Shown: positions 1 through 10,113 of the stretch, piece by piece
Numbering within the stretch: position 1 is the first letter of the stretch
Layout of the letters: each line of letters begins with the position of its first letter
Assembly: GCA_037178625.1 (NCBI GenBank)
Contig: CM074143.1
Location: forward strand, 434,001 to 498,000
Source of the DNA: Skeletonema tropicum
Lineage: Eukaryota; Bacillariophyta; Thalassiosirophyceae; Thalassiosirales; Thalassiosiraceae
Direction of reading: 5' to 3'
Length of the DNA: 64,000 bases
Position numbers and translations under genes: made by a program
The notes under the pieces: model-generated
What the model saw: only the letters and a program-made list of their open reading frames with translations
The model's database searches: none
What the model was told of the DNA's origin: nothing

Positions 1-2
1 AT

Positions 3-1181
3 GCTTTGTCGGGCCGATATGTTACACTTATCTGCACGGAGAAGGGTACTGATGAGGCCTCACTCAGCCCTGACATCAAGGAGGATTACGAGAAACAAGG
101 ACGCGAGCGGATGGAAGCCATGCTATTCCTTGTCAATGCTGACCGCTCACGGTATGGTACCACTGTCGATGCCCTGCGCCAAGATTACATCAAGGGAACG
201 TCATCGTACCCCAAGAATCTCAACACTGCATACGCCCTACTCAGATCAGTGAAGGTCACGAAAAAGGCGCCTTATGTCCCTAGCGATACTGGGCACACTT
301 TTAACCAGAATGGAGAGTCCCTAGTGAACGATGGAGACGATGACGATAAAAACAAAGTATGGCCGCCGTGCCCCCGATGTGGCAGAACCAACCACCCTCG
401 GACGGAATGCCGTGCCAAGTGGCATGATAATGGTGAGCGCCTTCCTCCTGATGATGGTACACTCCTTCACATGGAAGAGATACAATCAGTTGGTGAAGTC
501 GAGGATGAGGAGGTGATTGAGAATGAGGATGCATCGGTCGAAGTAAGTGCAGATGATGATATTATTCGTTGCAGTATTGACTATGATTATGACGAGCTCA
601 TGTTCCACCAATCCGATACCTACAGCACGTGTTCTAAGAATGGAAATGAAATCCCTGCGGAATGGATACTGCTAGACTCTCAAAGTTCCATTGACGTGTT
701 CTGCAATGAGAAGCTTCTGTCTCAGATTTACACGGCGAAGACGACTATGAGGATTCGATGCAACGCAGGGGTGAAGCAAACAAATTTAAGGGGTTATCTG
801 TCTGGTTATGGATGGGTGTGGTATTATCCTGAAGGGATTGCCAACATTCTATCGCTTAGCCGGGTCAAGGAGCAGTTCAGGGTCACATACGACTCGTCTA
901 CCAACAACTGCTTCCAAGTTCACAAGAACAATGGGAAGATTCTTAATTTCAGGGAGGCATCACGACGGCTGTACTATTTCAACACTGCCGATCGGGATGA
1001 GGAGCATAGTCTTTTAGTCAATACTGTAGCGGATAATATAAATCAATTTTCTGCTTATGATGTTGCGAATGCACGGAAAGCTCGCAGTCTATCTCCAGCG
1101 GATCATCGGTCGTCCGGCAACAAAAGATTTCATGCGGTATGTGAAGGAGAATCTTATCCCCAACTGTCCCATCACCACTAG
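3..1181 (+). CDS. copia gag C-terminal part plus aspartic protease (partial)
   Basis: The frame is open from the window edge. A CCHC zinc knuckle (C-x2-C-x4-H-x4-C) lies near residue 120 and would bind the element's RNA in the capsid. An acidic stretch follows, then the protease active-site region LLDSQSSIDVF near residue 221. Retroviral-type proteases have D-T/S-G; DSQS in place of DSG is familiar from diatom CoDi polyproteins, though I am recalling this rather than comparing sequences. The frame loses homology near 1080, where the integrase continues in the next frame, so the last 30 or so residues are probably out-of-frame translation. Confidence 0.8.
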   Translation, partial: ALSGRYVTLICTEKGTDEASLSPDIKEDYEKQGRERMEAMLFLVNADRSRYGTTVDALRQDYIKGTSSYPKNLNTAYALLRSVKVTKKAPYVPSDTGHTFNQNGESLVNDGDDDDKNKVWPPCPRCGRTNHPRTECRAKWHDNGERLPPDDGTLLHMEEIQSVGEVEDEEVIENEDASVEVSADDDIIRCSIDYDYDELMFHQSDTYSTCSKNGNEIPAEWILLDSQSSIDVFCNEKLLSQIYTAKTTMRIRCNAGVKQTNLRGYLSGYGWVWYYPEGIANILSLSRVKEQFRVTYDSSTNNCFQVHKNNGKILNFREASRRLYYFNTADRDEEHSLLVNTVADNINQFSAYDVANARKARSLSPADHRSSGNKRFHAVCEGESYPQLSHHH

Positions 1182-4100
1182 GGATATCTTGAACGCGGAG
1201 ACAATCTGGGGCCCTGACATTGGATCCCTCAAAGGAAAGACGGTGCGACAACGTCCGGCACCCATTCGTGTCACCGTTACTGATCTACCACCGCAGATCA
1301 TGCCAAATTACCGTGACGTCACCCTATCTGTTGACATAATGAAGGTGACCGGCATTCCCTTCCTGTTATCTATCAGCCGACACATCAAGTTTGGATCGGC
1401 CGGTAAGCTGGACACAATGAAAGACGCTCACATCCTTAAACACTTCAAGGCGATTGTCAGTGCTTATGCCATTCGAGGCTTCAGGGTAACAATCATGCTA
1501 GCGGATGGCCAATTTGAATCGATGCGAGGAGACATTGCAGACTTACATGTTCATCTTCATGTGGTTGCTCGTGATGATCACGTGCCCGAGATCGAGCGTT
1601 ACATCCGGACCATCAAGGAGCGTACCCGTGCATCCTACAATATTATGCCTTTCCAGCATGTCCCGCCTATCTTCGTAATCGAAATGGTGTACAGCGCCGT
1701 CTGGTGGCGCAATATGTTCCCTCTGTCGACGGGCATCTCCACCACTCAGAGTCCCGCTGAGATTGTTCTCAATCGTAAGCTTGACCACAACAAACACTGC
1801 GGGGTTGAACTCTTCGAGTATGCTCAGACACACGAAGAGCATGACAACTCCATGTCCCCTCGCACTATTGGTGCTATTGCCACCCGCCCTACTGGGGACG
1901 GTTCGTACAACTTCATCAGCCTATCTACGGGACGCGTCATCAACAGACGCAGCTTCACCCGCCTCCCTTTACCTGAGGATGCCATAACAAGGGTCCACCA
2001 TCTGGCACGCCGTGCCAAGGCAGCACGGAATCTTACCTTTACTAACCGTGATAATATTGATCTCGATACCCTATACGCCGACTTAGACCGTGATGCGGAC
2101 GATCTTCCGCTTGATGAGGCGGAGACCGCAGGAGTGGATGATGATAATGATGAAAGTGATGAGGATTATGACCCTGCCGAAGACGACGACGACGCAGATT
2201 CTGATGATGATGATGATGATGACGACTATGGCAGCGAGGCAGATGAAAATGAAAACGATGAAATAAACCACACAACAAATGCAGGAGTGAATAATGCGCC
2301 AGATGTCGAAACAGCAGGAGTGGACGATGAGGAAACAACAGGAGTGGACGACGACGAGCCAGGAGAAATAAACGATGACGAAACAGCAGGAGTGTACAAA
2401 GAAGTAAATGATGATGAAACAACAGGAGTGGATAATGATGAAGCAACAGGAATGGCAGACGAAACAATTACGGAAGATGTCAACCAGGAAGAAGGTGAAA
2501 CCACAGGAGTGCGAAGAAGCACACGTGCAAGAAAGCCCAACTCCCTCTACTCAACATCTGAATACGTCAACGTCACAAGCGGAAGAGTTCACGTGATGAA
2601 TCCGAGAATGTTCAGCAATGCAGCGGTAAGAAAGGCAACGCAATCACCCCTCAACGATCAGTTCAGCTCAGAATACAACATGTTTGCCACATTCGGTGAG
2701 ATCCCACGAGACATTGATCAATTCCTACTACTCAACATGGATGGGGAGGAGGACAATGGATACAGCGAAATACTCATTGCTCAGAGTGAAGCGGAATGGA
2801 TGTTTTTAACTGATCACCTCGGATGGAAGCAAGGACTGCAAGGGGATGAAAGTGAAATCGATCAGGAGCCAGAGTACCTCTTCACCACGGAGCAGATGAA
2901 CTGGAAGAAAGGACTAAAAGTTTTCGGAGAAAAAGGAGAGGAAGCCATTCAAAAGGAACTGCAGCAGATTCACGATATGGAGGGTTTTCAACCCAAGCAC
3001 TGGTATGAACTCACCAAAGAGGAGAGGGCAGAGGCTCTCAAGTACCTCATGTATCTGAAGGAGAAGCGAGACGGCAGAATCAAAGGCAGAGGATGCGCAG
3101 ACGGTAGAAAACAACGAGCCTATATACCCAAGGCGGAGGCATCATCACCCACTGCGACGCTTGCTGGTATTATGCTTACATGTATGGTAGACGCCTACGA
3201 AAAAAGAGACGTAGCCACGGCGGACATTCCAGGGGCATTCATTCAAACGAAGATGCCCAAGGAAGACAGGGACGTACACGTCGTTCTAGATGGTCGAATG
3301 GCGGAACTCCTAGCCAAAATATCTCCGGATGATTATCAAAAATACGTCCACAATCACCGAGGACAATCGCACATATACTGCAAACTGAATGTTGCACTAT
3401 ACGGAACCCTGAAGGGGGCCGTCCTCTTCTGGAAAAAGCTTTCATCATACCTGAAGGACCAAGGTTTCGTCGTCAATCCATACGACTGGTGCGTAGCCAA
3501 CAAGGAGATAAATGGGAAACAATGTACCGTCGTGTGGCATGTGGATGATCTGAAGATATCACACGTCGATCCAAAGGTTGTAGATGAAGTGCTGTCATCC
3601 CTGAAAGAGGAATTCGGCAAAGTTGGAGAGCTAACTGTCAAAAGGGGAAAGGTGCACGATCATCTGGGCATGACGCTCGACTTTTCGGACGAGAACAGCG
3701 TGATGGTGAATATGGAAAAATACCTCAACGAAGTATTGGAGGACCTTCCTGAAGACATGGATGGTACGGCAGCGACTCCTGCGGCAAGTCATTTATTCAA
3801 AACACGGGACGATGCACCGAAGCTTGATGAAGAAAGAGCTGCATTGTTCCACCGCGTTACAGCCCAATTACTATTCGCATCACAACGCGCAAGACCTGAC
3901 CTCCGGACCGCTGTATCATTCCTGACCAAGCGTGTACAGGAACCAGATGAAGATGACTATAAGAAGCTCGCACGCGTCATCAAGTACGTCAGAAGAACTA
4001 AATTCCTGCGCCTGAAGATTGAGGCGAATAGACTTGATCAGAATCATTGGTTTATCGACGGAGCTTTCGCGGTACATGATGATATGAAAAGCCACACTGG

Positions 4101-4743
4101 TGCATACATGACGTTCGGAAAGGGAATGGTGAATGGCATGTCCAGCGCACAAAAGATCAACACTACAAGCTCAACTGAGGCGGAGGTAGTCGCAGTGCAT
4201 GACAACATGCCTGGGATCCTGTGGACCAGGTACTTCATGGAAGCACAAGGATATCCCATGAAACCGTCAGTCTTACACCAAGATAACCAAAGCGCCATGC
4301 TCCTTGAGACCAATGGAAAGGGATCGAGCGGAAAGCGCACTAGACACATGAACATTAGATACTTCTTCGTGGCAGACGTACAGGAGAGAAGACAAATCAC
4401 TATGGAGTATTGTCCCACAGACGAGATGATCGGTGATTTCTTTACCAAGCCCTTAGGAGGATCCAAATTCAGACGGTTCAGGAACATCATCATGAACATT
4501 GAACACGATGAACATGGCCCTGTGGACGTGGACGAACTAATGGGCATCCATCATGAGAAATTACAGAGAAGATTTGAGAGAGAGAATGGGAATGAGTCCA
4601 CGAACGTTCCACAATCACCACAACAGTCCGTGAACTCACAGGAGTGTGTTGGAACTGTGAATCGGGGTTCTCTAGACAACACAAAACGTGAGAAACCCAA
4701 CAAGAAACTATTTTACTGTGACGTAGTAAAAGGCTCATCTTGA
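1057..4743 (+). CDS. copia pol: integrase, reverse transcriptase, RNase H
   Basis: The integrase core (first ~240 residues) shows the DDE triad as SVDIM, LADGQFE and PEIERYIRTIKER. Residues ~350-490 are a very acidic low-complexity insert with repeated ETAGVDDE / TTGVDDDE units. The RT begins near residue 680 with the copia block KGRGCADGRKQRAYIP and DIPGAFIQ, and has WHVDDLKISH near 826 in place of YVDD. RNase H follows at ~1000-1150 (FIDGAF, SSTEAE, HQDNQSA, DFFTKPLGG). The listed start is only where the frame opens. Functionally it is the 3' continuation of the upstream gag-protease frame after a one-base shift near 1080, and the protein would normally be a single polyprotein. Confidence 0.9.
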   Translation: MMLRMHGKLAVYLQRIIGRPATKDFMRYVKENLIPNCPITTRDILNAETIWGPDIGSLKGKTVRQRPAPIRVTVTDLPPQIMPNYRDVTLSVDIMKVTGIPFLLSISRHIKFGSAGKLDTMKDAHILKHFKAIVSAYAIRGFRVTIMLADGQFESMRGDIADLHVHLHVVARDDHVPEIERYIRTIKERTRASYNIMPFQHVPPIFVIEMVYSAVWWRNMFPLSTGISTTQSPAEIVLNRKLDHNKHCGVELFEYAQTHEEHDNSMSPRTIGAIATRPTGDGSYNFISLSTGRVINRRSFTRLPLPEDAITRVHHLARRAKAARNLTFTNRDNIDLDTLYADLDRDADDLPLDEAETAGVDDDNDESDEDYDPAEDDDDADSDDDDDDDDYGSEADENENDEINHTTNAGVNNAPDVETAGVDDEETTGVDDDEPGEINDDETAGVYKEVNDDETTGVDNDEATGMADETITEDVNQEEGETTGVRRSTRARKPNSLYSTSEYVNVTSGRVHVMNPRMFSNAAVRKATQSPLNDQFSSEYNMFATFGEIPRDIDQFLLLNMDGEEDNGYSEILIAQSEAEWMFLTDHLGWKQGLQGDESEIDQEPEYLFTTEQMNWKKGLKVFGEKGEEAIQKELQQIHDMEGFQPKHWYELTKEERAEALKYLMYLKEKRDGRIKGRGCADGRKQRAYIPKAEASSPTATLAGIMLTCMVDAYEKRDVATADIPGAFIQTKMPKEDRDVHVVLDGRMAELLAKISPDDYQKYVHNHRGQSHIYCKLNVALYGTLKGAVLFWKKLSSYLKDQGFVVNPYDWCVANKEINGKQCTVVWHVDDLKISHVDPKVVDEVLSSLKEEFGKVGELTVKRGKVHDHLGMTLDFSDENSVMVNMEKYLNEVLEDLPEDMDGTAATPAASHLFKTRDDAPKLDEERAALFHRVTAQLLFASQRARPDLRTAVSFLTKRVQEPDEDDYKKLARVIKYVRRTKFLRLKIEANRLDQNHWFIDGAFAVHDDMKSHTGAYMTFGKGMVNGMSSAQKINTTSSTEAEVVAVHDNMPGILWTRYFMEAQGYPMKPSVLHQDNQSAMLLETNGKGSSGKRTRHMNIRYFFVADVQERRQITMEYCPTDEMIGDFFTKPLGGSKFRRFRNIIMNIEHDEHGPVDVDELMGIHHEKLQRRFERENGNESTNVPQSPQQSVNSQECVGTVNRGSLDNTKREKPNKKLFYCDVVKGSS

Positions 4744-6128
4744 AGAGCCAAGATATGGAGGAAGACCTCAAGATACGGAGGATGAGCACCATGAGCCTCA
4801 ACAGCCAAGGATGCTCTTACTTTATCAACTATGTTAGTGCTTCGTGAATAACATAGTAATACGTTTGTTTACTGGATAGAGTATCTTGTCGGTGGTAATA
4901 GGCTGGAGCGGTAGTCTTCGTCGTTGGGCCCTGACCGGATTTTATCTTCAACAGTGAGGTCGATGGGTTCAGGCACATAAAAGAATGGGCATTCTTTAAA
5001 GTGCCCTGGATGGGTTCCTGCGGATGGTTCCCGTGGTCGGAACAATTGTTCCCGAGGACGCAAAGCCTTTCTACAAAAGTACATCTGTCCGACAATCGAC
5101 AATGCCCTACACTCACACGACCATCTTATTGCATAGACGGCCGTCCATGAGGCGTGGAACAGACTTTATGGTACTATTGAGATGTGAGAAGAGTATCATT
5201 TCACAGAGCCAGAAGTAGTATACATCTACGCATCAACACCGCGAGGTATTGAAATTCTAGATCCAGCCATGCCCCCCTTCACCAATCCCCAAAATATTTT
5301 GGAAGAATAATCAACCCACAAGTTCCTAATGACGGGAACGAAATAACATATTTCACTCGACAATCAAATTGGTCATTGACTTGATGCTGGGTACGGATTG
5401 GTCGATCTGTTGTACTTAGATATAGGAGTACTAGACACTTAATAAGTATGGGTCTTTTGTTGTCTTCCGTGAAAGGCACCCAACCAGGTGACGGACTGAA
5501 CGTTGGATGATGTATTATTGTTCTTGTAACGTTGCGATTGCGGATCGGATTGAAGTAAGTATGAGTTCATGTCCTCTTCGTCATCATCATCATGAAAATG
5601 GTAACACCACACAAAGTCAAAGAGTTCAAAAAACTAGCGTAGTACTGACTCTTTATGCATTGTTGTTAGGGTTAGTGGATAAATATTTGATTTTATGTCT
5701 ACTTCTACGTCAATCTACTCTCCAGGGGGCTCCAAGGAGCTGTGGTAGGAAGAGTGAACCCTCAACCGTGGTTCCGACTGTGGCTGTGTGACGCTGTTTG
5801 TGTTTGCCCAATGCCAATGCTCCCAATTACATTATTGGCTCACTGATCAAGATGTACCTAATTTTCTCTCAACCTCAACTCCAACTCTCTCTTGCTAATG
5901 CTAATGCCACCGTTTGTGCATCTATCTATCCTTTCTTGCTGAAAATGGAAATCATATCTAACCTTACAAGAAAAGGAGAATAGCTAGAGGCGTCACACAT
6001 GATGAATGAAACAAACACCTCTCATCCTAATCCAGCATAGTACATAGCATAGTCACAGTTACAATTATATGGTGGAGGTGGAGAATTGGAAACATATTCA
6101 TTCTATTTCACTTTCGCTTGTTTTCGCT
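4744..6128. other. intergenic, probable copia 3' LTR remnant and repeat sequence
   Basis: No convincing gene. The first ~400 bases probably contain the 3' LTR of the copia element. The short frames here lack domain signals and overlap each other on both strands. A dispersed repeat, also found near 44.6 kb, occupies about 5711-5870. Confidence 0.5.
5711..5870 (+). repeat. dispersed repeat, copy 1 of 2
   Basis: About 160 bases align with 44583-44748 on the same strand. Conserved blocks include GAGCTGTGGTAGGA, CCGTGGT(T/C)CCGACTG, GACGCTGTTTG and a terminal TACCTAATTT. Neither copy contains a maintained reading frame. It may be an LTR fragment or a SINE-like unit. No terminal inverted repeats or target duplications were seen. 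Confidence 0.5.
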
Positions 6129-7553
6129 TCACTTGAACTTCTTCCCATCCCGATCAGCCGATAATCTCATCTCCTGCAACCTACCCACCATATCTTCCAA
6201 AAAGTCCAGATAAACCTTCCTGTCAAAACTACCCCTGAAGAAATTACAAGACAAGTTCACCTCCAACAAACACACTGGTACCTTCTCATCCGCACTAAGT
6301 ACGACATCCCACCCAACCAATGGCACATCCGGGCATAATTTCCAATGTGACGTTTCCACAAGGTGTAACATCTCACGTATATTCGGTACAACCGAACCCG
6401 ACACCGGAATATCCCCATCGGGATGATGACTAATATCATGATCGCTCGATCTCCACGGACAACGCCCCGGCAATACCTCATGCAATCCCAATCGATACCA
6501 ATGCGCATTGGTCGTGCCTCCCAACACCTTGCCTGTCTTTACATCCACATCAAACAATATCGAATCATGATCTGTCAAAGCACCCATTCTTCCCGCGCGG
6601 AACACACAACTCAACGCTGTCACATCCTCCACATTACACTTCTTGGAAACATCCAATGCACCACGCGACTGCGTAATGACACGAAAGGTACTCAACGGTG
6701 CATTCTTGGGCAAATGTTGCGCCACCCAGTCACCATTCAATATCCTCTCCTGAATAATCCAATCACCGCCATCCGTCGCATTCCTATAAAAGTGAATACC
6801 CAATCCTCCCTCCTCATTCCGATGCTTGACCACAATCGCCGGACAATCCAAATAGGGACTGACGGGCACATCGGCCTTGGACCCCTCTTCCAAAAATGTC
6901 CACTTATTCTCCATCTCATACCCCGCAGGAATATCATTCAATAAGGCATGCATACCCGCCACACGACAATTCAATCTCCAGTACGAAAACCAATCGTCTG
7001 GTGCCAAAAGTCGAATTGCATACTCGTTCGAGATGGAGGATTTGCCACGTGTCTTTAGCCAGAGGTGGAGGGATGCGATGAAGCTGCAGATTGGTGAGGC
7101 GATGCAGACGAGTCCTAGGGCTAGGAGCTTATTCCAAACGAAGAGTGAGAGGGGGAGGCCTGTTCCGGGGATGGCCACGTTGGCGAAGTTATCGACAATG
7201 TCTTGCTTGTACGATAATTTACGATAGTGTGGTTTGTTGTAGAGATAAAAGGCTGAGGCGAGTGAGTACAAGTGGACACGAGCATGTTGGTAGAAGAGTG
7301 GTGATTTGGAGAAGTTGGCTATGGTCCAGGAGGAGGAGGAGATGGTGATGTTTTCTGCGTCATCGTCGTTCCCCGTGGCGGCGGCGGTGGGTGCTTGGAG
7401 GTAGGATGGGACTGTTGTACTTTCTGGCGAAGATGACGATGGAGGGAGGTAGGAAGTGTAGCGACCCTTGCCGCAGAGGTAGTAGAAGAACCCTCTGTAG
7501 AAGGTGAGGGTTGTAGAGGCCAGTTTGAACGGTAGGGAGATTGCTTGGCCCAT
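6129..7553 (-). CDS. sugar-transfer-associated ATP-grasp-like membrane protein
   Basis: The protein has 474 residues. The N-terminus MGQAIS fits the N-myristoylation pattern (Gly2, Ser6). A hydrophobic stretch at about residues 133-166 could span or dip into the membrane. Residues ~220-460 resemble the ATP-grasp family annotated as sugar-transfer associated: a conserved block around IIQERILNGDWVAQH, then LSTFRVIT (strand before the nucleotide site), the glycine-containing FRAGRMGALTDHDS region, and near the end PLVGWDVVLS followed by LLEVNLSCN, which supply the usual late Asp/Glu/Asn metal ligands. The family ligates carboxylates with ATP, often near polysaccharide or lipid pathways; the substrate here is unknown. 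It is divergently arranged with RPAC2 across 472 bp, so the two may share a promoter region. Confidence 0.7.
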   Translation of the reverse strand: MGQAISLPFKLASTTLTFYRGFFYYLCGKGRYTSYLPPSSSSPESTTVPSYLQAPTAAATGNDDDAENITISSSSWTIANFSKSPLFYQHARVHLYSLASAFYLYNKPHYRKLSYKQDIVDNFANVAIPGTGLPLSLFVWNKLLALGLVCIASPICSFIASLHLWLKTRGKSSISNEYAIRLLAPDDWFSYWRLNCRVAGMHALLNDIPAGYEMENKWTFLEEGSKADVPVSPYLDCPAIVVKHRNEEGGLGIHFYRNATDGGDWIIQERILNGDWVAQHLPKNAPLSTFRVITQSRGALDVSKKCNVEDVTALSCVFRAGRMGALTDHDSILFDVDVKTGKVLGGTTNAHWYRLGLHEVLPGRCPWRSSDHDISHHPDGDIPVSGSVVPNIREMLHLVETSHWKLCPDVPLVGWDVVLSADEKVPVCLLEVNLSCNFFRGSFDRKVYLDFLEDMVGRLQEMRLSADRDGKKFK

Positions 7554-8025
7554 GGTTGTTTTTTATGTTCTTTGGTAGGAGTGATGGGTAAAAAAATGGC
7601 GCGTTCGTTTTTTTGTGCGGGAGAGACTTTTGTGAGAAGTCAAGTGGGTCTGCTGGAAACTTCAGGCGCGTTTTAGTGACTTTCCACTTTACTCCTCTGC
7701 TTATCTTTTGATTTTGTAGCCACAAAAACGTGTGTCAAGAAAAATCAGCACTTTTTCACTGCTCCATGTCGATGACCAAAACACGCTACCACTTGCATCT
7801 AAAAAACATCAATATCAGCGACACAAACCAGCAGGTTAGGACGACGGTTTCATACAGTGCAGCGACGCATGTACAAGAAGAATAGTAGTTCATTAAAAAG
7901 AGAGAAAGCAACATTATAGCACCAGATAGACGTGAAACGAAGTGCAGCTGAAAAATACCACACATCAACTCAACAGAAAACAATCCAAGACATCATACCT
8001 ATATATCAATATCAATAACAACAAA
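7554..8025. promoter_or_regulatory. divergent intergenic region between ATP-grasp and RPAC2 genes
   Basis: This 472-bp gap separates two head-to-head genes, so it must hold both promoters. I see no long ORF and no clear TATA box that decides a start. The RPAC2 side ends with an A-rich leader directly before the ATG. Confidence 0.4.
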
Positions 8026-8436
8026 ATGTCAGTAAACGAAGTAAAAATCAAACCAGCCCCAGTCCAATTCGAACTCCGAGGCACCGGTCCAACCTCCTCA
8101 CGAACATTTGTCATTGGCGATGAAGATCACACCCTCGGAAACGCCTTGCGACACGTATTAATCAATGATGCAAGAGTCGACTTTGCAGGATATTGTGTCC
8201 CTCATCCGAGTGAACCAGTGGTTCATGTTCGAGTTCAGACTGCTACTGGTACAGAGGGGGCGTTGACAGCGACAGAAGCAGTGAAGGAAGCATGTACGAC
8301 ATTGGAACACCAATGTGATTTTGTCTTGGAGGAGTTGGAAAAGGCTTTACCGGAGGTTAGGGAGGATCGAGAGTGGATGGAACGATTGGCTGCGGAAGAG
8401 GCACAGCATGCGGCAATGGAAGAAGATGAGGAATAA
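8026..8436 (+). CDS. RPAC2: DNA-directed RNA polymerases I and III subunit RPAC2 (AC19)
   Basis: A 136-residue protein of the RPB11/AC19 (bacterial alpha-like) family. It pairs with AC40 to form the assembly platform of RNA polymerases I and III. The diagnostic stretch is DEDHTLGNALRHVLIND, followed by VDFAGYCVPHPSEP and a C-terminal helix (AVKEACTTLEHQCDFVLEEL), matching the AC19 fold over almost the whole protein. The length agrees with the family (about 110-145). The Met at 8026 was chosen because it follows an A-rich leader and gives the short N-terminal tail normal for AC19; the frame stays open further upstream without homology. It converges with the PfkB kinase gene, leaving 109 bp between the stops. 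Confidence 0.93.
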   Translation: MSVNEVKIKPAPVQFELRGTGPTSSRTFVIGDEDHTLGNALRHVLINDARVDFAGYCVPHPSEPVVHVRVQTATGTEGALTATEAVKEACTTLEHQCDFVLEELEKALPEVREDREWMERLAAEEAQHAAMEEDEE

Positions 8437-8545
8437 CAATGAGAGAGATTGGGGGTGATTGTGTACGATATACGGCATTTTGTGAATAATATTTAAAGCT
8501 GCTCATGAGACTTATTCGACAAACTCTCGGCTACCTACTCAGAGT

Positions 8546-9850
8546 TTAATTGTCATCACCAGATGATGAAATAATGGAAAACACATTTCTCAATGTATCA
8601 GGAGCATCACTATGCGCGGGCGTAGCACCTCTACAACCAGCGACATATCCTCCAAGAGCACAGGCTCGTTCTAAAGCCTTTTCGGAAGTTTCCCCATGAA
8701 TGAATAAGGAATTAATCAAGGATGCCAAGAATGCATCACCTGCTCCTACTGTATCACTGTCATTCTTTTTGTTCGGTAATGAATACCCCGGATTCTCATC
8801 AAAGGATGCCATATTACTTCCATTTTCACACCATAGGGCAGCCCCCTTGTCACCTCTTGTAACACATATTCGTTGTGTATTGAGAGATTCTGCCACTTGT
8901 TCCATCCGTATCTTCAATGCATGCCCAAACAGATCCTCTGCATTAGTATCCATATTTCCACACCATCGTTCTAATGTAACCAGTTCCTCTTCGTTCACCT
9001 TGAGTAATGCCAACTTCTTTTTTGTGTCTTCTTGCGACCCTCTTATCAACTCCAAGACGGTCGTATCCTTATACCAAGGACTACGCAAGTTGATATCTAC
9101 AACTACCGTTCCTTCTGGGGCGGCATTTCTAACTGCCATGAGTGTAGATAAGGATGTAGCTTCGTGTTCATTGTCCAAACGTCCTGCAATTGTTCCCATG
9201 ACAAACAAGACATTTTGATGTTGTTTATTATCATTGACATTCTCTTTTTCTTCTTCGTTAGTAGCAACATCAGTCTGTTGTTGTTCGTCATGCTGCTGTA
9301 TCAAGCAATCTAAATTTGAATCAAGACACAATCCATCCCAAGCAGCAGGAGTGTTGAATTCATATGTAGCATCGCCATTACTATCAAGTAGTGCAGTTGC
9401 CATTCCTGTTTCCCATTTTGAATGAAATTGGACGTAGTCGGTTCGAACACCGTTGAGAGCAAGTCGACGTTGTGCTTCTCTGCCCAGTTGATCTTTTCCT
9501 AGACAGGTGGCTACTGCCACTGATGCCTTGTTGCCCGATGATGACGATGATGACGATGATGAAGGTGACGCACTATTGAAGAGATAGGCAAGATGAACAG
9601 CCACATTGGATGGAGCTCCACCTAAATAGATACCCGATGGAAGTGAATCCCAAAGTGTTTCTCCGATACAGAGTACGTTAGGTGGAGGTTTTGATGATTC
9701 ACCACCGCTGCTACTGGTACTTTGCAACGTCACTCTGGTATGTTGGTGAAATCCATTTTCTTTGAAGGAGTACGAAGCGAATGCATTTGCAGACTGGATC
9801 TTTGAGATTGTGAGTGTTGACAAGAAGAATATCACTGATGAGAGCACCAT
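8546..9850 (-). CDS. PfkB-family sugar kinase (fructokinase-like), predicted plastid-targeted
   Basis: A 434-residue member of the ribokinase/PfkB family, which phosphorylates sugars such as fructose or ribose with ATP. Visible features: CIGETLWDSLP at ~61-71, the substrate loop GGAPSNVAVHLAY at ~77-89, VVDINLRSPW typical of the fructokinase branch, and the signature DTVGAGDAF at 366-374, in which Asp372 is the expected catalytic base. The N-terminus is a hydrophobic signal peptide (residues ~1-23) ending in SANA-FAS. This matches the diatom ASAFAP cleavage motif, with Phe at +1, followed by a Ser/Thr-rich, basic transit-like segment. Plastid import through the four-membrane envelope is therefore predicted. 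An acidic, Gln-rich insertion lies in mid-domain. The exact substrate cannot be read. Confidence 0.88.
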   Translation of the reverse strand: MVLSSVIFFLSTLTISKIQSANAFASYSFKENGFHQHTRVTLQSTSSSGGESSKPPPNVLCIGETLWDSLPSGIYLGGAPSNVAVHLAYLFNSASPSSSSSSSSSGNKASVAVATCLGKDQLGREAQRRLALNGVRTDYVQFHSKWETGMATALLDSNGDATYEFNTPAAWDGLCLDSNLDCLIQQHDEQQQTDVATNEEEKENVNDNKQHQNVLFVMGTIAGRLDNEHEATSLSTLMAVRNAAPEGTVVVDINLRSPWYKDTTVLELIRGSQEDTKKKLALLKVNEEELVTLERWCGNMDTNAEDLFGHALKIRMEQVAESLNTQRICVTRGDKGAALWCENGSNMASFDENPGYSLPNKKNDSDTVGAGDAFLASLINSLFIHGETSEKALERACALGGYVAGCRGATPAHSDAPDTLRNVFSIISSSGDDN

Positions 9851-10113
9851 CGTTAACGCAGTGAGGAACGGAACAGAGCTAGAGCATGCAGTTCACAAGC
9901 GTAAGTACTTATGGTAGAGCACGCGAGTGGAAAAGAGCAGCAAGTGGCAAGTGGCAAGTGGCAAGTGATTAACTTGGTAATTTATTTTTTATCAAGTGCA
10001 AGGCAAGTAAATAAGTACTTTAGTGCGGCGCGGAATAGGAAAGTGAAAAAAAGCGAAAATGGCGGAGTGAAAGAAAACATTAGAAAGTAAAAAAGACCAC
10101 CAGTGCGCCAGAT

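Larger units (their letters stand above)
1..4743 (+). mobile_element. Ty1/copia (CoDi-like) LTR retrotransposon, 5' truncated by window edge
   Basis: The order gag zinc knuckle, protease, integrase, reverse transcriptase, RNase H is the copia order. The element is already inside gag at base 1, so the 5' LTR and primer site lie outside the window. The right end is not proven: coding stops at 4743, a purine-rich stretch follows around 4755-4785, and a 3' LTR should begin soon after, but without the 5' LTR its limits cannot be drawn. One frameshift separates gag-protease from integrase-RT, so this copy is probably no longer autonomous. Confidence 0.9.

Noticed and set aside
7360..7725. Minus-strand ORF overlapping the ATP-grasp N-terminus
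   Set aside because: It runs out of frame over the start region of the ATP-grasp gene and has biased low-complexity composition; a shadow.
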